Notes: generated by a model not told the origin, from the sequence alone. Positions 49,639 to 57,857 are shown, counted from the first letter of the stretch. The stretch is DNA of 64,000 nucleotides from Rhodococcus sp. 14-2470-1b (GCF_002259415.1 NZ_NPFY01000034.1:1-64000), one strand, 5' to 3'. Translations and numbers: made by a program.

Positions 49639-50291
49639 GCGCGGTCGTGAACGAAATCTCCACGATCATGTCGTTGGCGGACTCGCGGTTGCCTACAGGT
49701 GGCCATGTCCACTCGGGCGGTATCGAAGAAGCCATCGAACAGGGGCTCGTGCGGGACATCGGCTCCGTTGAAGCCTTCCTGATCCGTCGACTCAGGACGA
49801 GCGGTGCCGTGACGGCGTCCATCGCCGCCGCGGTGTGCGAGGCACTCCTCGATGTGGACGTCGCCGAGGACGAGTGCGACGCACGGATCCCGTCGCCTGC
49901 TGCTCGGGCCGCGTCTCGGGCGCAGGGGAGAGGGCTGCTCAGGCTCGCCCGCGCGAGCTGGCCGCACCAGCAGTGGGAGACGGTACCGCGTCGGCCTCAT
50001 CTCGCCGTCGTCGCCGGTCTCGTCGGTCGCGCTGCGACCCTGCCCGGCCAGGCCATCGCATCGGTGCAGGTGTACACCACGATGACCGGGTCCGCGATCG
50101 CAGCACAGCGACTGCTCGCCCTCGATCCGTCGGACGTCGCGGCATGCACGTTGCGGCTCGCTCGCACCTGCGACGAGGTGGCGGACGAGGTGTGCGCCTT
50201 GCTGCCCACCCTGGTGGATCTGTCCGACCCGCTGCTCGACGTGCTGGCGGAGAACCACGCGGCGCGCGAGCGGCCGCTGTTCGTATCCTGA
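49635..50291 (+). CDS. ureF: urease accessory protein UreF
   Basis: A 218-residue all-helical UreF. ISTIMSLADSRLPTGGHVHS GG-type N-terminus (LADSRLPTGGHVHSGGIEEA) is the family hallmark. It scaffolds UreG and UreD during nickel delivery to apo-urease. It starts at a TTG in a TTGA overlap with ureC, with an in-frame GTG four codons later as the alternative. The C-terminal half is Ala-rich and less conserved. A 63-bp gap separates it from ureG, the longest in the operon. Confidence 0.9.
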   Translation: MSAVVNEISTIMSLADSRLPTGGHVHSGGIEEAIEQGLVRDIGSVEAFLIRRLRTSGAVTASIAAAVCEALLDVDVAEDECDARIPSPAARAASRAQGRGLLRLARASWPHQQWETVPRRPHLAVVAGLVGRAATLPGQAIASVQVYTTMTGSAIAAQRLLALDPSDVAACTLRLARTCDEVADEVCALLPTLVDLSDPLLDVLAENHAARERPLFVS

Positions 50292-50354
50292 AGACCGACC
50301 CGTTCATTCGAACCACATCCTCCCTGTCACCGATTCACGAAAGGCCGAAATACA

Positions 50355-51047
50355 ATGCCTCCGCATCTCATCGACGGCGAGCCGCACGACCACAGCCTCG
50401 ACCGACCGAAGCGCACTCGAGTCCCCGGTGAGGCACTCCGCATCGGTATCGGCGGTCCGGTGGGATCCGGCAAGACCGCTCTGGTCGCTGCGCTGTGCCG
50501 GGAACTGCGCGACGAACTGTCACTCGGGGTGTTGACGAACGACATCTACACGACCGAGGATGCGGACTTCCTCCGTCGGCACGCCGTCCTACCCGACGAG
50601 AGAATCACTGCAGTTCAGACCGGCGGATGCCCGCACACCGCAATTCGCGACGACATCACGGCGAACCTCGATGCAATCGACGACCTCGTCGACGAGAACC
50701 CGCCACTCGATCTGATTCTGGTCGAGTCCGGCGGTGACAACCTGACGGCGACCTTCTCGTCGGGCCTCATCGACGTCCAGATCTTCGTCGTCGACGTCGC
50801 CGGTGGCGACAAGGTTCCGCGTAAAGGTGGTCCCGGTGTTACCTTCTCGGACCTCCTGGTGATCAACAAGACCGACTTGGCTCCGTACGTGGGTGCCGAT
50901 CTGGAGGTCATGCGAGGCGATGCGGAGAAAGTACGCGAAGGCCGACCGACTGCGATGATTTCCCTGACGGACGACCCGTCGGCATCGATAGTGCTCGAAT
51001 GGGTACGGGCGCGGCTGAAGGAGACGGCCACGGCCGATGCGCACTGA
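50355..51047 (+). CDS. ureG: urease accessory GTPase UreG
   Basis: A 230-residue GTPase. The P-loop is GGPVGSGKTALVAAL, followed by TNDIYTTEDADFLRRHAVLP, the Cys-His metal-site region GGCPHTAIRDD, ESGGDNLTATFS, and the base-recognition motif NKTDLAPYVG. It delivers nickel to the urease apo-enzyme with GTP hydrolysis. The CPH motif (Cys and His) that dimerises around nickel is intact. It overlaps ureD by 11 bp. Confidence 0.96.
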   Translation: MPPHLIDGEPHDHSLDRPKRTRVPGEALRIGIGGPVGSGKTALVAALCRELRDELSLGVLTNDIYTTEDADFLRRHAVLPDERITAVQTGGCPHTAIRDDITANLDAIDDLVDENPPLDLILVESGGDNLTATFSSGLIDVQIFVVDVAGGDKVPRKGGPGVTFSDLLVINKTDLAPYVGADLEVMRGDAEKVREGRPTAMISLTDDPSASIVLEWVRARLKETATADAH

Positions 51048-51714
51048 GCTCCTCATCGTCGCGAGTGCCGAGCGCAGTCCGCGGATCATTTCGTCCGGCG
51101 GCCTGTCCGGACGGTTGACCGGTCCGGACACGGTGCACATGATCGGCACGGCCGCAACACCTCTGGGCGGCGACGAGATGCGAATCCGCGTCGAGGTGGG
51201 TAAAGGTGCCAGCCTGACAGTCCACAGCGTCGCGGCGACCCTGGCGTTGCCGAGCGCCACGACTCCCGAGTCGCACTCGTGGTGGTCGTTCCACGTCGAC
51301 GACGGTGGCACGCTGCTCTTCGACCCGGAACCGATGATCGTCGCCGCCGACGCACGGCACCACTCGCGCACCGATGTTCGATTCTCGGACTCGGGGTCGA
51401 TCCACATCCGTGAGCGAATACAGATCGGCCGGGCCGGGGAGCGTGCAGGTTCCTGGTGCGGCACAGTCGTTTCGGATGTGGACTGTGGCGGGGGCCGAAT
51501 CCGCCCACACTTGCGGCACCGTGTCGAACTCGGCGCTGGAACATCGGGACACGACGTGATTTCCGCACCGATGGCGATGTCGAGCACCATTCGTTTCCCA
51601 GACGATCGCAGTCCCGAAGCCGGACGATCATGGGTTCGGATGCCTCTCGCGGCCGGGGGAACTCTGTCGACCGCAACCGGCAGCAGAATCGACACGCTAG
51701 CGTTGCCCACATGA
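51037..51714 (+). CDS. ureD: urease accessory protein UreD
   Basis: A 225-residue UreD/UreH. GPDTVHMIGTAATPLGGDEM and GKGASLTVHSVAATLALPS are the family's N-terminal blocks, LFDPEPMIVAADARHHSRTD and RERIQIGRAGERAG follow. It is shorter than Klebsiella UreD (about 270), as in other actinobacteria. It tunnels nickel to the urease active site. The start overlaps ureG by 11 bp and the stop overlaps the ArsR gene by 4 bp. Confidence 0.92.
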   Translation: MRTELLIVASAERSPRIISSGGLSGRLTGPDTVHMIGTAATPLGGDEMRIRVEVGKGASLTVHSVAATLALPSATTPESHSWWSFHVDDGGTLLFDPEPMIVAADARHHSRTDVRFSDSGSIHIRERIQIGRAGERAGSWCGTVVSDVDCGGGRIRPHLRHRVELGAGTSGHDVISAPMAMSSTIRFPDDRSPEAGRSWVRMPLAAGGTLSTATGSRIDTLALPT

Positions 51715-52094
51715 CGGACGGAGATGTGCGCAACGCGCAGTCGCCCGGCACCGCCCCGTTCGAACCCGAGCACGTGGAGCAAGCACGCGCAGCGGTGGAC
51801 GCCGTGCACAATCTGGACGATTGGGTACAGCGGTTCGATCTACTGGGCGATCCGACGCGGTTGCGCATTCTGCTCTGCATGCACCGCGCGCCAGGAATAT
51901 GTGTCACCGACCTGGCGCTTGCCTTGTCCATGACGTCGACCTCGGTCTCGCACGCGCTGCGACTGCTCAGGAACGAGGGGTGGGTTGCAGTGCAGCGGGA
52001 CGGCAAGAAGATGACGTACCGGCTCGACGACGACACGGTTCATCGCATGCTTCACGAACTCGGCGCCACCCATGCACATCATGTGCACGAGTGA
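51711..52094 (+). CDS. ArsR-family metal-sensor-like regulator at the end of the urease operon
   Basis: A 127-residue ArsR/SmtB repressor starting in an ATGA overlap with ureD. The helix-turn-helix is ICVTDLALALSMTSTSVSHA with LLRNEGWVAVQRDGKKMTYR as wing. The C-terminal helix ends HRMLHELGATHAHHVHE, with six His between 111 and 126; C56, H58 and C64 lie near the DNA-binding helix. The canonical alpha-5 D-x-H pair of CzrA/NmtR is not in place, so sensing geometry may differ. Position in a nickel-enzyme operon suggests a nickel sensor; this is inference. No operator is visible just before ureAB. Confidence 0.8.
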   Translation: MTDGDVRNAQSPGTAPFEPEHVEQARAAVDAVHNLDDWVQRFDLLGDPTRLRILLCMHRAPGICVTDLALALSMTSTSVSHALRLLRNEGWVAVQRDGKKMTYRLDDDTVHRMLHELGATHAHHVHE

Positions 52095-52109
52095 CGCCGA
52101 GGGGGAGTG

Positions 52110-52166
52110 AAGTCGGGAAGCAGTCAGGTCGGGAAGCAGTCAGGTCGGGAAGCAGTGAGGTCGGGA
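52110..52166. repeat. 16-bp tandem repeat, about 3.5 copies
   Basis: AAGTCGGGAAGCAGTC, AGGTCGGGAAGCAGTC, AGGTCGGGAAGCAGTG and a partial AGGTCGGGA follow one another between the ArsR stop (52094) and the NDH-2 stop (52172). The 16-bp period does not code, and the array fills the 77-bp convergent gap. It looks like a minisatellite; a role as terminator or operator is unproven. Confidence 0.85.
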
Positions 52167-52171
52167 GGGAC

Positions 52172-53581
52172 TCAGCCGGCCGCTTTCTCCTCTTGTTCGG
52201 TTCGAGCCTTGCGCCCGGAGTCGCTGTCACCCGGACTTTCCGACGCTTCGATCGAGTTGAGTTGTTCGATGGCCAACCTGGCGAAGACCTGCTGTTCGGT
52301 CGACGCCATCTGTGCGCGTCCGCGGCCGAGGAAGGTCACGAACCACGAGATGACGGTGGTGATGCGACTGCGGTACCCGACGAGGTAGTACAGGTGCAGC
52401 GCGAGCCACATGACCCACGCGATGAAACCGCCGAACTCGAGTTTGCCGACTTTGGCGACCGCATTGAAGCGCGAGACGGTTGCCATCGATCCCTTGTCGA
52501 AGTACTTGAACGGCTGACGCTGACTCGGATCCTCGCCCTTGAGCGACGCCTTGATCTGCTTGGCTGCGTAGTTTGCACCCTGGATCGCACCCTGTGCCAT
52601 TCCGGGAACATCCTTGACCGACATCAGGTCACCGACGACGAACACGTTCGGGTGACCCTTGACCGTGAGGTCCGGCTCCACGATGACGCGGCCGGCGCGG
52701 TCGGTTTCGGATTCCGACTGGTCGGCGAGCTGCTTGCCCAGCGCGCTTCCCTGGACACCCGCGGACCACACCTTGCACTGTGCTTCGATGCGGCGCGTCG
52801 TGCCGTCCTTTTCCTTGACGGTGAGTCCGTCGTTGTCGACGTCGGTGACCATCGCGTTGAGCTGAATCTCCACGCCGAGCTTCTCGAGCCGGTCTGCGGC
52901 CTTCTTGCCCAGTTTCTCGCCCATCGGTGGGAGCACGGCGGACGCTGCGTCCAAGAGGATGACACGAGCATCCCGGGGGTCGATGTTGCGGAACGCCCCG
53001 TCGAGGGTGCGATCTGCGAGCTCGGCGATCTGGCCCGCCAGTTCGACTCCGGTCGGTCCGGCACCGACGACGACGAACGTCATCAGGCGGTCACGCTCTT
53101 CTTGATCGTCCGACAATTCGGCCTGCTCGAATGCGCCCAGGATGCGGCCGCGGAGCTCAAGGGCGTCGTCGATGGTCTTCATGCCCGGCGCGAACTCGGC
53201 GAAGTGATCGTTGCCGAAGTAGGACTGCTGCGCACCCGCTGCGACGATCAGGCTGTCGAAGTGCGTCACCGTCACGCGCTCGAGCAGCTTGGACGTCACC
53301 GTCTTCGCCGTCAGATCGATGTCGAGCACTTCGCCCATGAGAACTTCGGCGTTCTTCTGCTTGCGCAGGATGACTCGGGTCGTGGGAGCGATCTCTCCGA
53401 CCGAGAGAATGCCCGTCGCAACCTGATAGAGCAGTGGCTGGAAGAGGTGGTGCGTGGTCTTGGCCACGAGGGTGATGTCGACGTCGGCCTTCTTGAGTGC
53501 CTTGACGCCGAAGAGACCGCCGAACCCGGAACCGATGACAACGACGTGATGGCGCTTCGATTCGACCGGTTGGATGCTCAT
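52172..53581 (-). CDS. ndh: type II NADH dehydrogenase (NDH-2)
   Basis: A 469-residue flavoprotein. The FAD motif is VVVIGSGFGGLFGVKALKKA at the N-terminus, a second GxGxxGxE motif VVGAGPTGVELAGQI at about 175-189 binds NADH, and GDLMSVKDVPGMAQGAIQGA closes the FAD site. The C-terminal hydrophobic helix (GGFIAWVMWLALHLYYLVGY) anchors it to the membrane. It oxidises NADH and reduces menaquinone without pumping protons. It corresponds to Rv1854c. A dyad GTGACG-GCT-CGTCAC lies 77 bases upstream at 53658-53672. Confidence 0.95.
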   Translation of the reverse strand: MSIQPVESKRHHVVVIGSGFGGLFGVKALKKADVDITLVAKTTHHLFQPLLYQVATGILSVGEIAPTTRVILRKQKNAEVLMGEVLDIDLTAKTVTSKLLERVTVTHFDSLIVAAGAQQSYFGNDHFAEFAPGMKTIDDALELRGRILGAFEQAELSDDQEERDRLMTFVVVGAGPTGVELAGQIAELADRTLDGAFRNIDPRDARVILLDAASAVLPPMGEKLGKKAADRLEKLGVEIQLNAMVTDVDNDGLTVKEKDGTTRRIEAQCKVWSAGVQGSALGKQLADQSESETDRAGRVIVEPDLTVKGHPNVFVVGDLMSVKDVPGMAQGAIQGANYAAKQIKASLKGEDPSQRQPFKYFDKGSMATVSRFNAVAKVGKLEFGGFIAWVMWLALHLYYLVGYRSRITTVISWFVTFLGRGRAQMASTEQQVFARLAIEQLNSIEASESPGDSDSGRKARTEQEEKAAG

Positions 53582-53866
53582 TACCTGCTCCCTTGAAGAT
53601 TAGATGTAGCTGCAACGGTAGTCGCCGCCGATCAGGGCGTCTCGGCAAGGTTCCCATGTGACGGCTCGTCACGCCCGGCAGTTCGGCTCGTACGTGCGGT
53701 GACCTGCGATGCATCGGCAGGCGATGGCTGCGGGAGTGACGGGATATGTGGTGAACCCGTTCTTGATCGCTTCAGTAACGGCACCGATTCTGTGGCGGAA
53801 CACAAGGTGTCGACGTGATCGGCCGAAAGTCTGGTTTTTCGGTTCGCTTGGGTTCATACTCTGACC

Positions 53867-55765
53867 ATGTTCGAGATAAGTGTTACCCAGAGTAACCTCA
53901 ACACGTCGGTCATCACCGTCGCGCAGGGGAGCGGCGGCCAGGGCGGGGGAGCCGCACTCGACCAGGTCTTCGGTATGAGCGCCGCGGCGGGAGTTATCTC
54001 ACTCGGTCTGCTCTACCTCGCCTTTCTGCACCGTACTCGCCGCATCACCTGGTTGGGCCGACTTGCGGACTATGCCGGTGCGAAGACAAACCTCCCCGGG
54101 TGGGCTGCCCTCCCACTGGTGATGTTCATTTCCACGATTCTGACTGCGTTCCTGGGGTTCATCTGGGACGTCAGCCTGCACATCGGACGTGGACGTGACG
54201 AGGGGCCGCTCGCCAACCCGGCGCACTACTTCATCCTGGTCGGACTGTTCTTCCTGTTCATCGCCGGTGCGCTCGCGATGATTCTGCCCCTCGATGAGAA
54301 GCCCGGTCGGGCCGCGATCAAGCTGACCCGCACGTGGTACGTCCCGACCGGTGGAGTGCTCATCATGGGGGCCGGACTGTACGCCCTCATCGGATTTCCG
54401 CTCGACGACATCTGGCACCGCATCTTCGGTCAGGACGTGACGCTCTGGGGACCGACTCACCTCATGTTGATCGGAGGTGCCGGACTGTCCTTGATCGGCG
54501 TGATCCTGCTGGAGCACGAGGGCAGGATTTCCATGGGTTCCGACGCCGACGGCCCCGACCCGCGGTGGCACCGAAGTCCGGTTCTGACGTGGCTGATCCG
54601 CAGCTCGGCGTTCGGTGGGCTACTCATCGGGCTGTCGGTGTTCCAAATCGAGTTCGACTTCGGCGTCGAGCAGTTTCAGCTGATATTCCAACCGATGCTC
54701 ATCGCCGGTGCGGGGGCGTTCGCGTTGATCGCTGCCCGGTTGATGGTCGGTCCTGGCGCCGCTGTGTTCGCCGTAGCCTTCGCCGCCGTCGTTCGAGAGA
54801 TCACCGCTCTGCTCGTCGGTCCTGTCTTCGGTGAGCCCCACAATGTGTTCGCGCTGTATCTGGGGGCTGCGATCGTCGTCGAGATCGTGGCGTTGACCCC
54901 ATTGGTGAAGCGCCGCCTGCTCTTCGGTGCCGTCGGAGGGCTCGGAGTGGCAACGCTCGGAATCTGGGGTGAATCACTCTGGGTCGACGCCGTTCATCTG
55001 TTCCCGTGGACATCGAGCATGTGGCTGGACACGCTGATGATGACGGTTCCGGTCGGTGTCACGACGGGCCTCGCCGCAGGCCTGTTCGCGCAGGCACTGA
55101 GCGGCGACGGACTGCCCGGGCCGGCCGTTCGCCGAACCGTCGTATTCGCAATGATTCTTGCTCTCGGTGGCACCGTGGCGAACGGCCTTTCTTTCGAGGT
55201 GCCGACGGACGCGACTGCGACAGTGCGGTTGACGGACGCGGAACCTGTCGACGGTTTCCGCATGGTGACCGCCGAGGTCGAGATCGATCCGGTCGATCTC
55301 GTCAGCGACGACCCCGAATGGGTGTCGATTCTCGCGTGGCAGGGCGGGGGAGACACGTTGCGCGGCCTGGTGGTCGACCAGCTGGAGGCCACCGGACCCG
55401 GCACCTTCCAGTCGACGAAGCCGGTCCCGGTCGACGGCACATGGAAGACAGTCCTCCGCATTCACGACGGTCGCACACTGGCGGCGGCACCGGTGTTCAT
55501 GGCGGCCGACGAGGGCATCGGAGCGGAGGAGGTATCCGCCGACGCCTCGTTCACTCGTGACTTGGTTTCCGAGATCACCCTGTTGCAGCGCGAACGCAAC
55601 TTCGACCACCCGACGTGGTTGTTCGCCGCAGCGTCGCTCGTCGTTCTGGTGTGCACACTCCTGTTGGTCTGGGCTCTGTCCTGGGGAACGGTGCGCATCA
55701 GCTCGGTGACGCCTCGAAACTCGCTGCGCACCTCGAGTGAACACAGAACGCACAGCCGCACATGA
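53867..55765 (+). CDS. unrecognised polytopic membrane protein, first gene of a four-gene operon
   Basis: A 632-residue membrane protein that I do not recognise. It has about eleven TM segments in residues 38-440, a polar domain with beta character (about 445-595), and a final TM segment at about 603-622. His and acidic residues cluster at the membrane edges: WDVSLHIGRG (D101, H105), NPAHYF (H120), DDIWHRIF (H184), WGPTHLM (H198), GEPHNVF (H325) and VDAVHLF (H377). The pattern suggests a metal or proton site. A -10-like CATACT at 53855-53860 ends six bases before the ATG, so the mRNA may be leaderless. The next three genes each overlap by 4 bp. Confidence 0.75.
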   Translation: MFEISVTQSNLNTSVITVAQGSGGQGGGAALDQVFGMSAAAGVISLGLLYLAFLHRTRRITWLGRLADYAGAKTNLPGWAALPLVMFISTILTAFLGFIWDVSLHIGRGRDEGPLANPAHYFILVGLFFLFIAGALAMILPLDEKPGRAAIKLTRTWYVPTGGVLIMGAGLYALIGFPLDDIWHRIFGQDVTLWGPTHLMLIGGAGLSLIGVILLEHEGRISMGSDADGPDPRWHRSPVLTWLIRSSAFGGLLIGLSVFQIEFDFGVEQFQLIFQPMLIAGAGAFALIAARLMVGPGAAVFAVAFAAVVREITALLVGPVFGEPHNVFALYLGAAIVVEIVALTPLVKRRLLFGAVGGLGVATLGIWGESLWVDAVHLFPWTSSMWLDTLMMTVPVGVTTGLAAGLFAQALSGDGLPGPAVRRTVVFAMILALGGTVANGLSFEVPTDATATVRLTDAEPVDGFRMVTAEVEIDPVDLVSDDPEWVSILAWQGGGDTLRGLVVDQLEATGPGTFQSTKPVPVDGTWKTVLRIHDGRTLAAAPVFMAADEGIGAEEVSADASFTRDLVSEITLLQRERNFDHPTWLFAAASLVVLVCTLLLVWALSWGTVRISSVTPRNSLRTSSEHRTHSRT

Positions 55766-55995
55766 CAGTTCATCTTTCGAGCGCAGAAGACGTCGTCTAT
55801 CTCGCAGATCACTCGGTCGTGCTGGCGTTGCCGGCTCTGATACCGGCATTCATCATCGTCGCGGTCGTTCTGTACATCGTCGCCAAGGACCGACGTGCGG
55901 AGAAAAACGAGAACGCCGAGAGCGAATCAGCCGACGTACCCGGCCGAGCCATGGACGACCTGCCCGGTGACCACGACGATGGGAAGAAGAAATGA
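55762..55995 (+). CDS. small single-TM protein of the four-gene operon
   Basis: A 77-residue protein with one TM segment at about 19-41 (VVLALPALIPAFIIVAVVLY) and a charged C-terminus rich in Asp, Glu and Lys ending DDGKKK. It starts in an ATGA overlap with the preceding gene and ends in another with the next. Such small subunits often stabilise a membrane complex. No motif links it to a known family; its tail (DHDD) could bind metal weakly. Confidence 0.7.
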   Translation: MTVHLSSAEDVVYLADHSVVLALPALIPAFIIVAVVLYIVAKDRRAEKNENAESESADVPGRAMDDLPGDHDDGKKK

Positions 55996-56435
55996 AGTAC
56001 GGCCGCTGCGCTGCCGTGACGGGCGCTGCGATGTTGTTCCTCGCTGTCGGATGCTCGTCCTCTTCGGACACCGGCAACACCACCGCGGGTAGCGGTGTCG
56101 CCGACAGCAGTACCGCCGCGACGTCCTCGGCGGCCGAGGACTCCTCGGCGGCCGAGGCAAGGCCTGTCGGCACGGTCATCGACGTCGCCATCACCGGCGG
56201 TGACATCACACCTACGAACGAGCGGCTGGACGCAGTCGTAGGTGAGCCCATCACCCTGCGGGTGGACAGCGACACCACGGACGAGCTGCACATTCACTCC
56301 GTGCCGGACCACACGTTCGAGGTGGAGGCGAAAGCCGATCAGACGTTCGAGTTCACGGTGGACGTGCCGGGTTCGGTTGCGATCGAGCTGCATCACGCCG
56401 ATCGCACGGTCGCGACGCTCGCTGTCAGGCCGTGA
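55992..56435 (+). CDS. cupredoxin-like lipoprotein of the four-gene operon
   Basis: A 147-residue lipoprotein. The signal ends in the lipobox LAVGC at about 19-23, followed by a Ser/Ala/Thr linker (about 24-55) with a duplicated SSAAE. The cupredoxin-like domain (about 58-147) resembles the EfeO-type Cup domain: VIDVAITGGDITPTNERLDA, TDELHIHSVPDH and VAIELHHADRTV. HxH and HH could bind Cu, but the Cys of a blue-copper site is absent. It sits on the outer face of the membrane next to the two polytopic partners. Confidence 0.82.
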   Translation: MKYGRCAAVTGAAMLFLAVGCSSSSDTGNTTAGSGVADSSTAATSSAAEDSSAAEARPVGTVIDVAITGGDITPTNERLDAVVGEPITLRVDSDTTDELHIHSVPDHTFEVEAKADQTFEFTVDVPGSVAIELHHADRTVATLAVRP

Positions 56436-57757
56436 TCCTCGCCCACGGATTGGGTGGCTCCACCGATCTTCCCTTACCGGTCACGTTCGTCCTGATCGGT
56501 GGAGCCTGGGCATTGTCCATTTCGTTCGCCGTTGTGATCTTCGCGTGGCGCTCTCCACGACTGGATCCGCGCAGACGGTGGGCTACCGTCCCTCGTGCGG
56601 CGCAGCGCGCCGTCGATGCACCCGCATCTCGGTGGGCGCTACGTATTGTGACGCTTGCCTTCTCGGTATACGCCGGGTGGGCGGCGTACGCAGGGCCGGA
56701 CGATGCGACGAACGCGCTTCCCGGGGTGTTCTACGTTCTACTGTGGGTCGGCCTGCCGATCGCGTCGGCGCTTCTCGGCCCGGTGTGGCGCATCGTCTCG
56801 CCGGTTCGGACGATTCACGCGGTCACGTGCAGAGTGCTACGCCGTCCCACGGGCACCGCGTTGATCGAGTATCCCGCCAGGTTGGGTGCATGGCCGAGTG
56901 TCGTAGGGCTGTTCGCATTCGTCTGGCTCGAGCTCGCGTACTCCGATCCTGGTTCCGTCGACGCCATCCGGACGTGGTGTACGGCGTACGTAATTCTGAT
57001 GCTCGCCGGCGCGCTGCTGTTCGGAGACGCGTGGTTCGAGAACGGTGATCCGTTCGAGAAGTACAGCGACACGATCGCGCGCCTGGCCCCGCTCGCCAGA
57101 TCACCCGAAGGCTCGCTCGTGCTGCGAAGTCCGCTCGACGGCCTGCCGACGTTTCCGATTCTTCCGGGTTCGGTAGGGGCGGTTGCCGTTCTTCTCGGAT
57201 CGACTGCGTTCGACAGCGCCTCGCAATTGCCGGCCTGGCGCAATTTCGTCGACGACGTGTCGGGATCGAGCGACGGGGCGGTCGCGCTCCGCACAGCCGG
57301 GTTGTTCGCGCTGGTGTCGATCGTGGGGGTCGCCTTCTGGCTCTGTTGCCAGGCGACCGGCGGAGTGTCCCGAACCGAACGGCGAGCTCTCCCTGGTGCG
57401 TTGGCGCATTCGTTGATCCCGATCGCGTTCGGCTACGTGCTGGCTCACTACCTGACCTACTTCGTCGAGAAGGGCCAGAGCACCGTTCTGCTGTTGACCG
57501 ATCCGCTCGGTGACGGGTGGGATCTGCTCGGGCAGCAGGGGTGGGAAGTGTCCTACGTGTTGTCCGAGCATCCCGGCGTCGTGTCCTCGATCAAAGTTCT
57601 GTGTGTTCTGCTCGGCCACATCCTCGGAGTCGCCGCTGCCCACGACGCATCGTTGCGAATACTGCCGCGCGCGCACCGATTGACCGGTCAGTTGGCGCTG
57701 ATGGTCCTGATGGTCTTCTTCACCTTCGGCGGCCTGTTTCTGCTCTTCGGCGGCTGA
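56432..57757 (+). CDS. second polytopic membrane protein of the four-gene operon
   Basis: A 441-residue membrane protein with about eleven TM segments. It starts at a GTG overlapping the lipoprotein stop (GTGA). Conserved-looking histidines lie in TM segments: H326 and H339 in AHSLIPIAFGYVLAHYLTYF, H396 and H404 in LGHILGVAAAHDAS, plus H5 and H129. Pairs of intramembrane His are typical of heme or metal sites. Some databases label relatives as fenitrothion hydrolase, as I recall, but I would not adopt that. The substrate is unknown. It is followed by a 162-bp gap holding the promoter of the sugar ABC operon. Confidence 0.75.
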   Translation: MILAHGLGGSTDLPLPVTFVLIGGAWALSISFAVVIFAWRSPRLDPRRRWATVPRAAQRAVDAPASRWALRIVTLAFSVYAGWAAYAGPDDATNALPGVFYVLLWVGLPIASALLGPVWRIVSPVRTIHAVTCRVLRRPTGTALIEYPARLGAWPSVVGLFAFVWLELAYSDPGSVDAIRTWCTAYVILMLAGALLFGDAWFENGDPFEKYSDTIARLAPLARSPEGSLVLRSPLDGLPTFPILPGSVGAVAVLLGSTAFDSASQLPAWRNFVDDVSGSSDGAVALRTAGLFALVSIVGVAFWLCCQATGGVSRTERRALPGALAHSLIPIAFGYVLAHYLTYFVEKGQSTVLLLTDPLGDGWDLLGQQGWEVSYVLSEHPGVVSSIKVLCVLLGHILGVAAAHDASLRILPRAHRLTGQLALMVLMVFFTFGGLFLLFGG

Positions 57758-57810
57758 ATTACGAGCCGGTTCGTCTTACTCGGGCAACGAGTTAAATGAG
57801 TGAACTTTCT

Positions 57811-57857
57811 AATGTCAGGACAAATGCTTGACATTGGCGTGTGATGCGGATTACATA
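57811..57857 (+). promoter_or_regulatory. promoter and operator of the sugar ABC operon
   Basis: A sigma-70-like promoter: TTGACA at 57828-57833, 18-base spacer, TACATA at 57852-57857. Two dyads overlap it: TGTC-AG-GACA at 57813-57822 and AATGTCA-N11-TGACATT at 57811-57835. The first resembles motifs of GntR-type inositol or sugar regulators in actinobacteria, so substrate-induced control is likely. Confidence 0.6.

Noticed and set aside
52110..52166. CRISPR or attachment site
   Set aside because: The 16-bp units are contiguous, without spacers, and no integrase or tRNA is near.
53658..53672. CRP/GlxR site upstream of ndh
   Set aside because: GTGA and TCAC are separated by seven bases, not the six of the CRP consensus; kept only as an unassigned dyad.
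53669..53857. 62-codon frame on the minus strand in the ndh/operon gap
   Set aside because: Its start overlaps the promoter of the four-gene operon, it has no ribosome-binding site, and it crosses the dyad-containing region; it looks noncoding.
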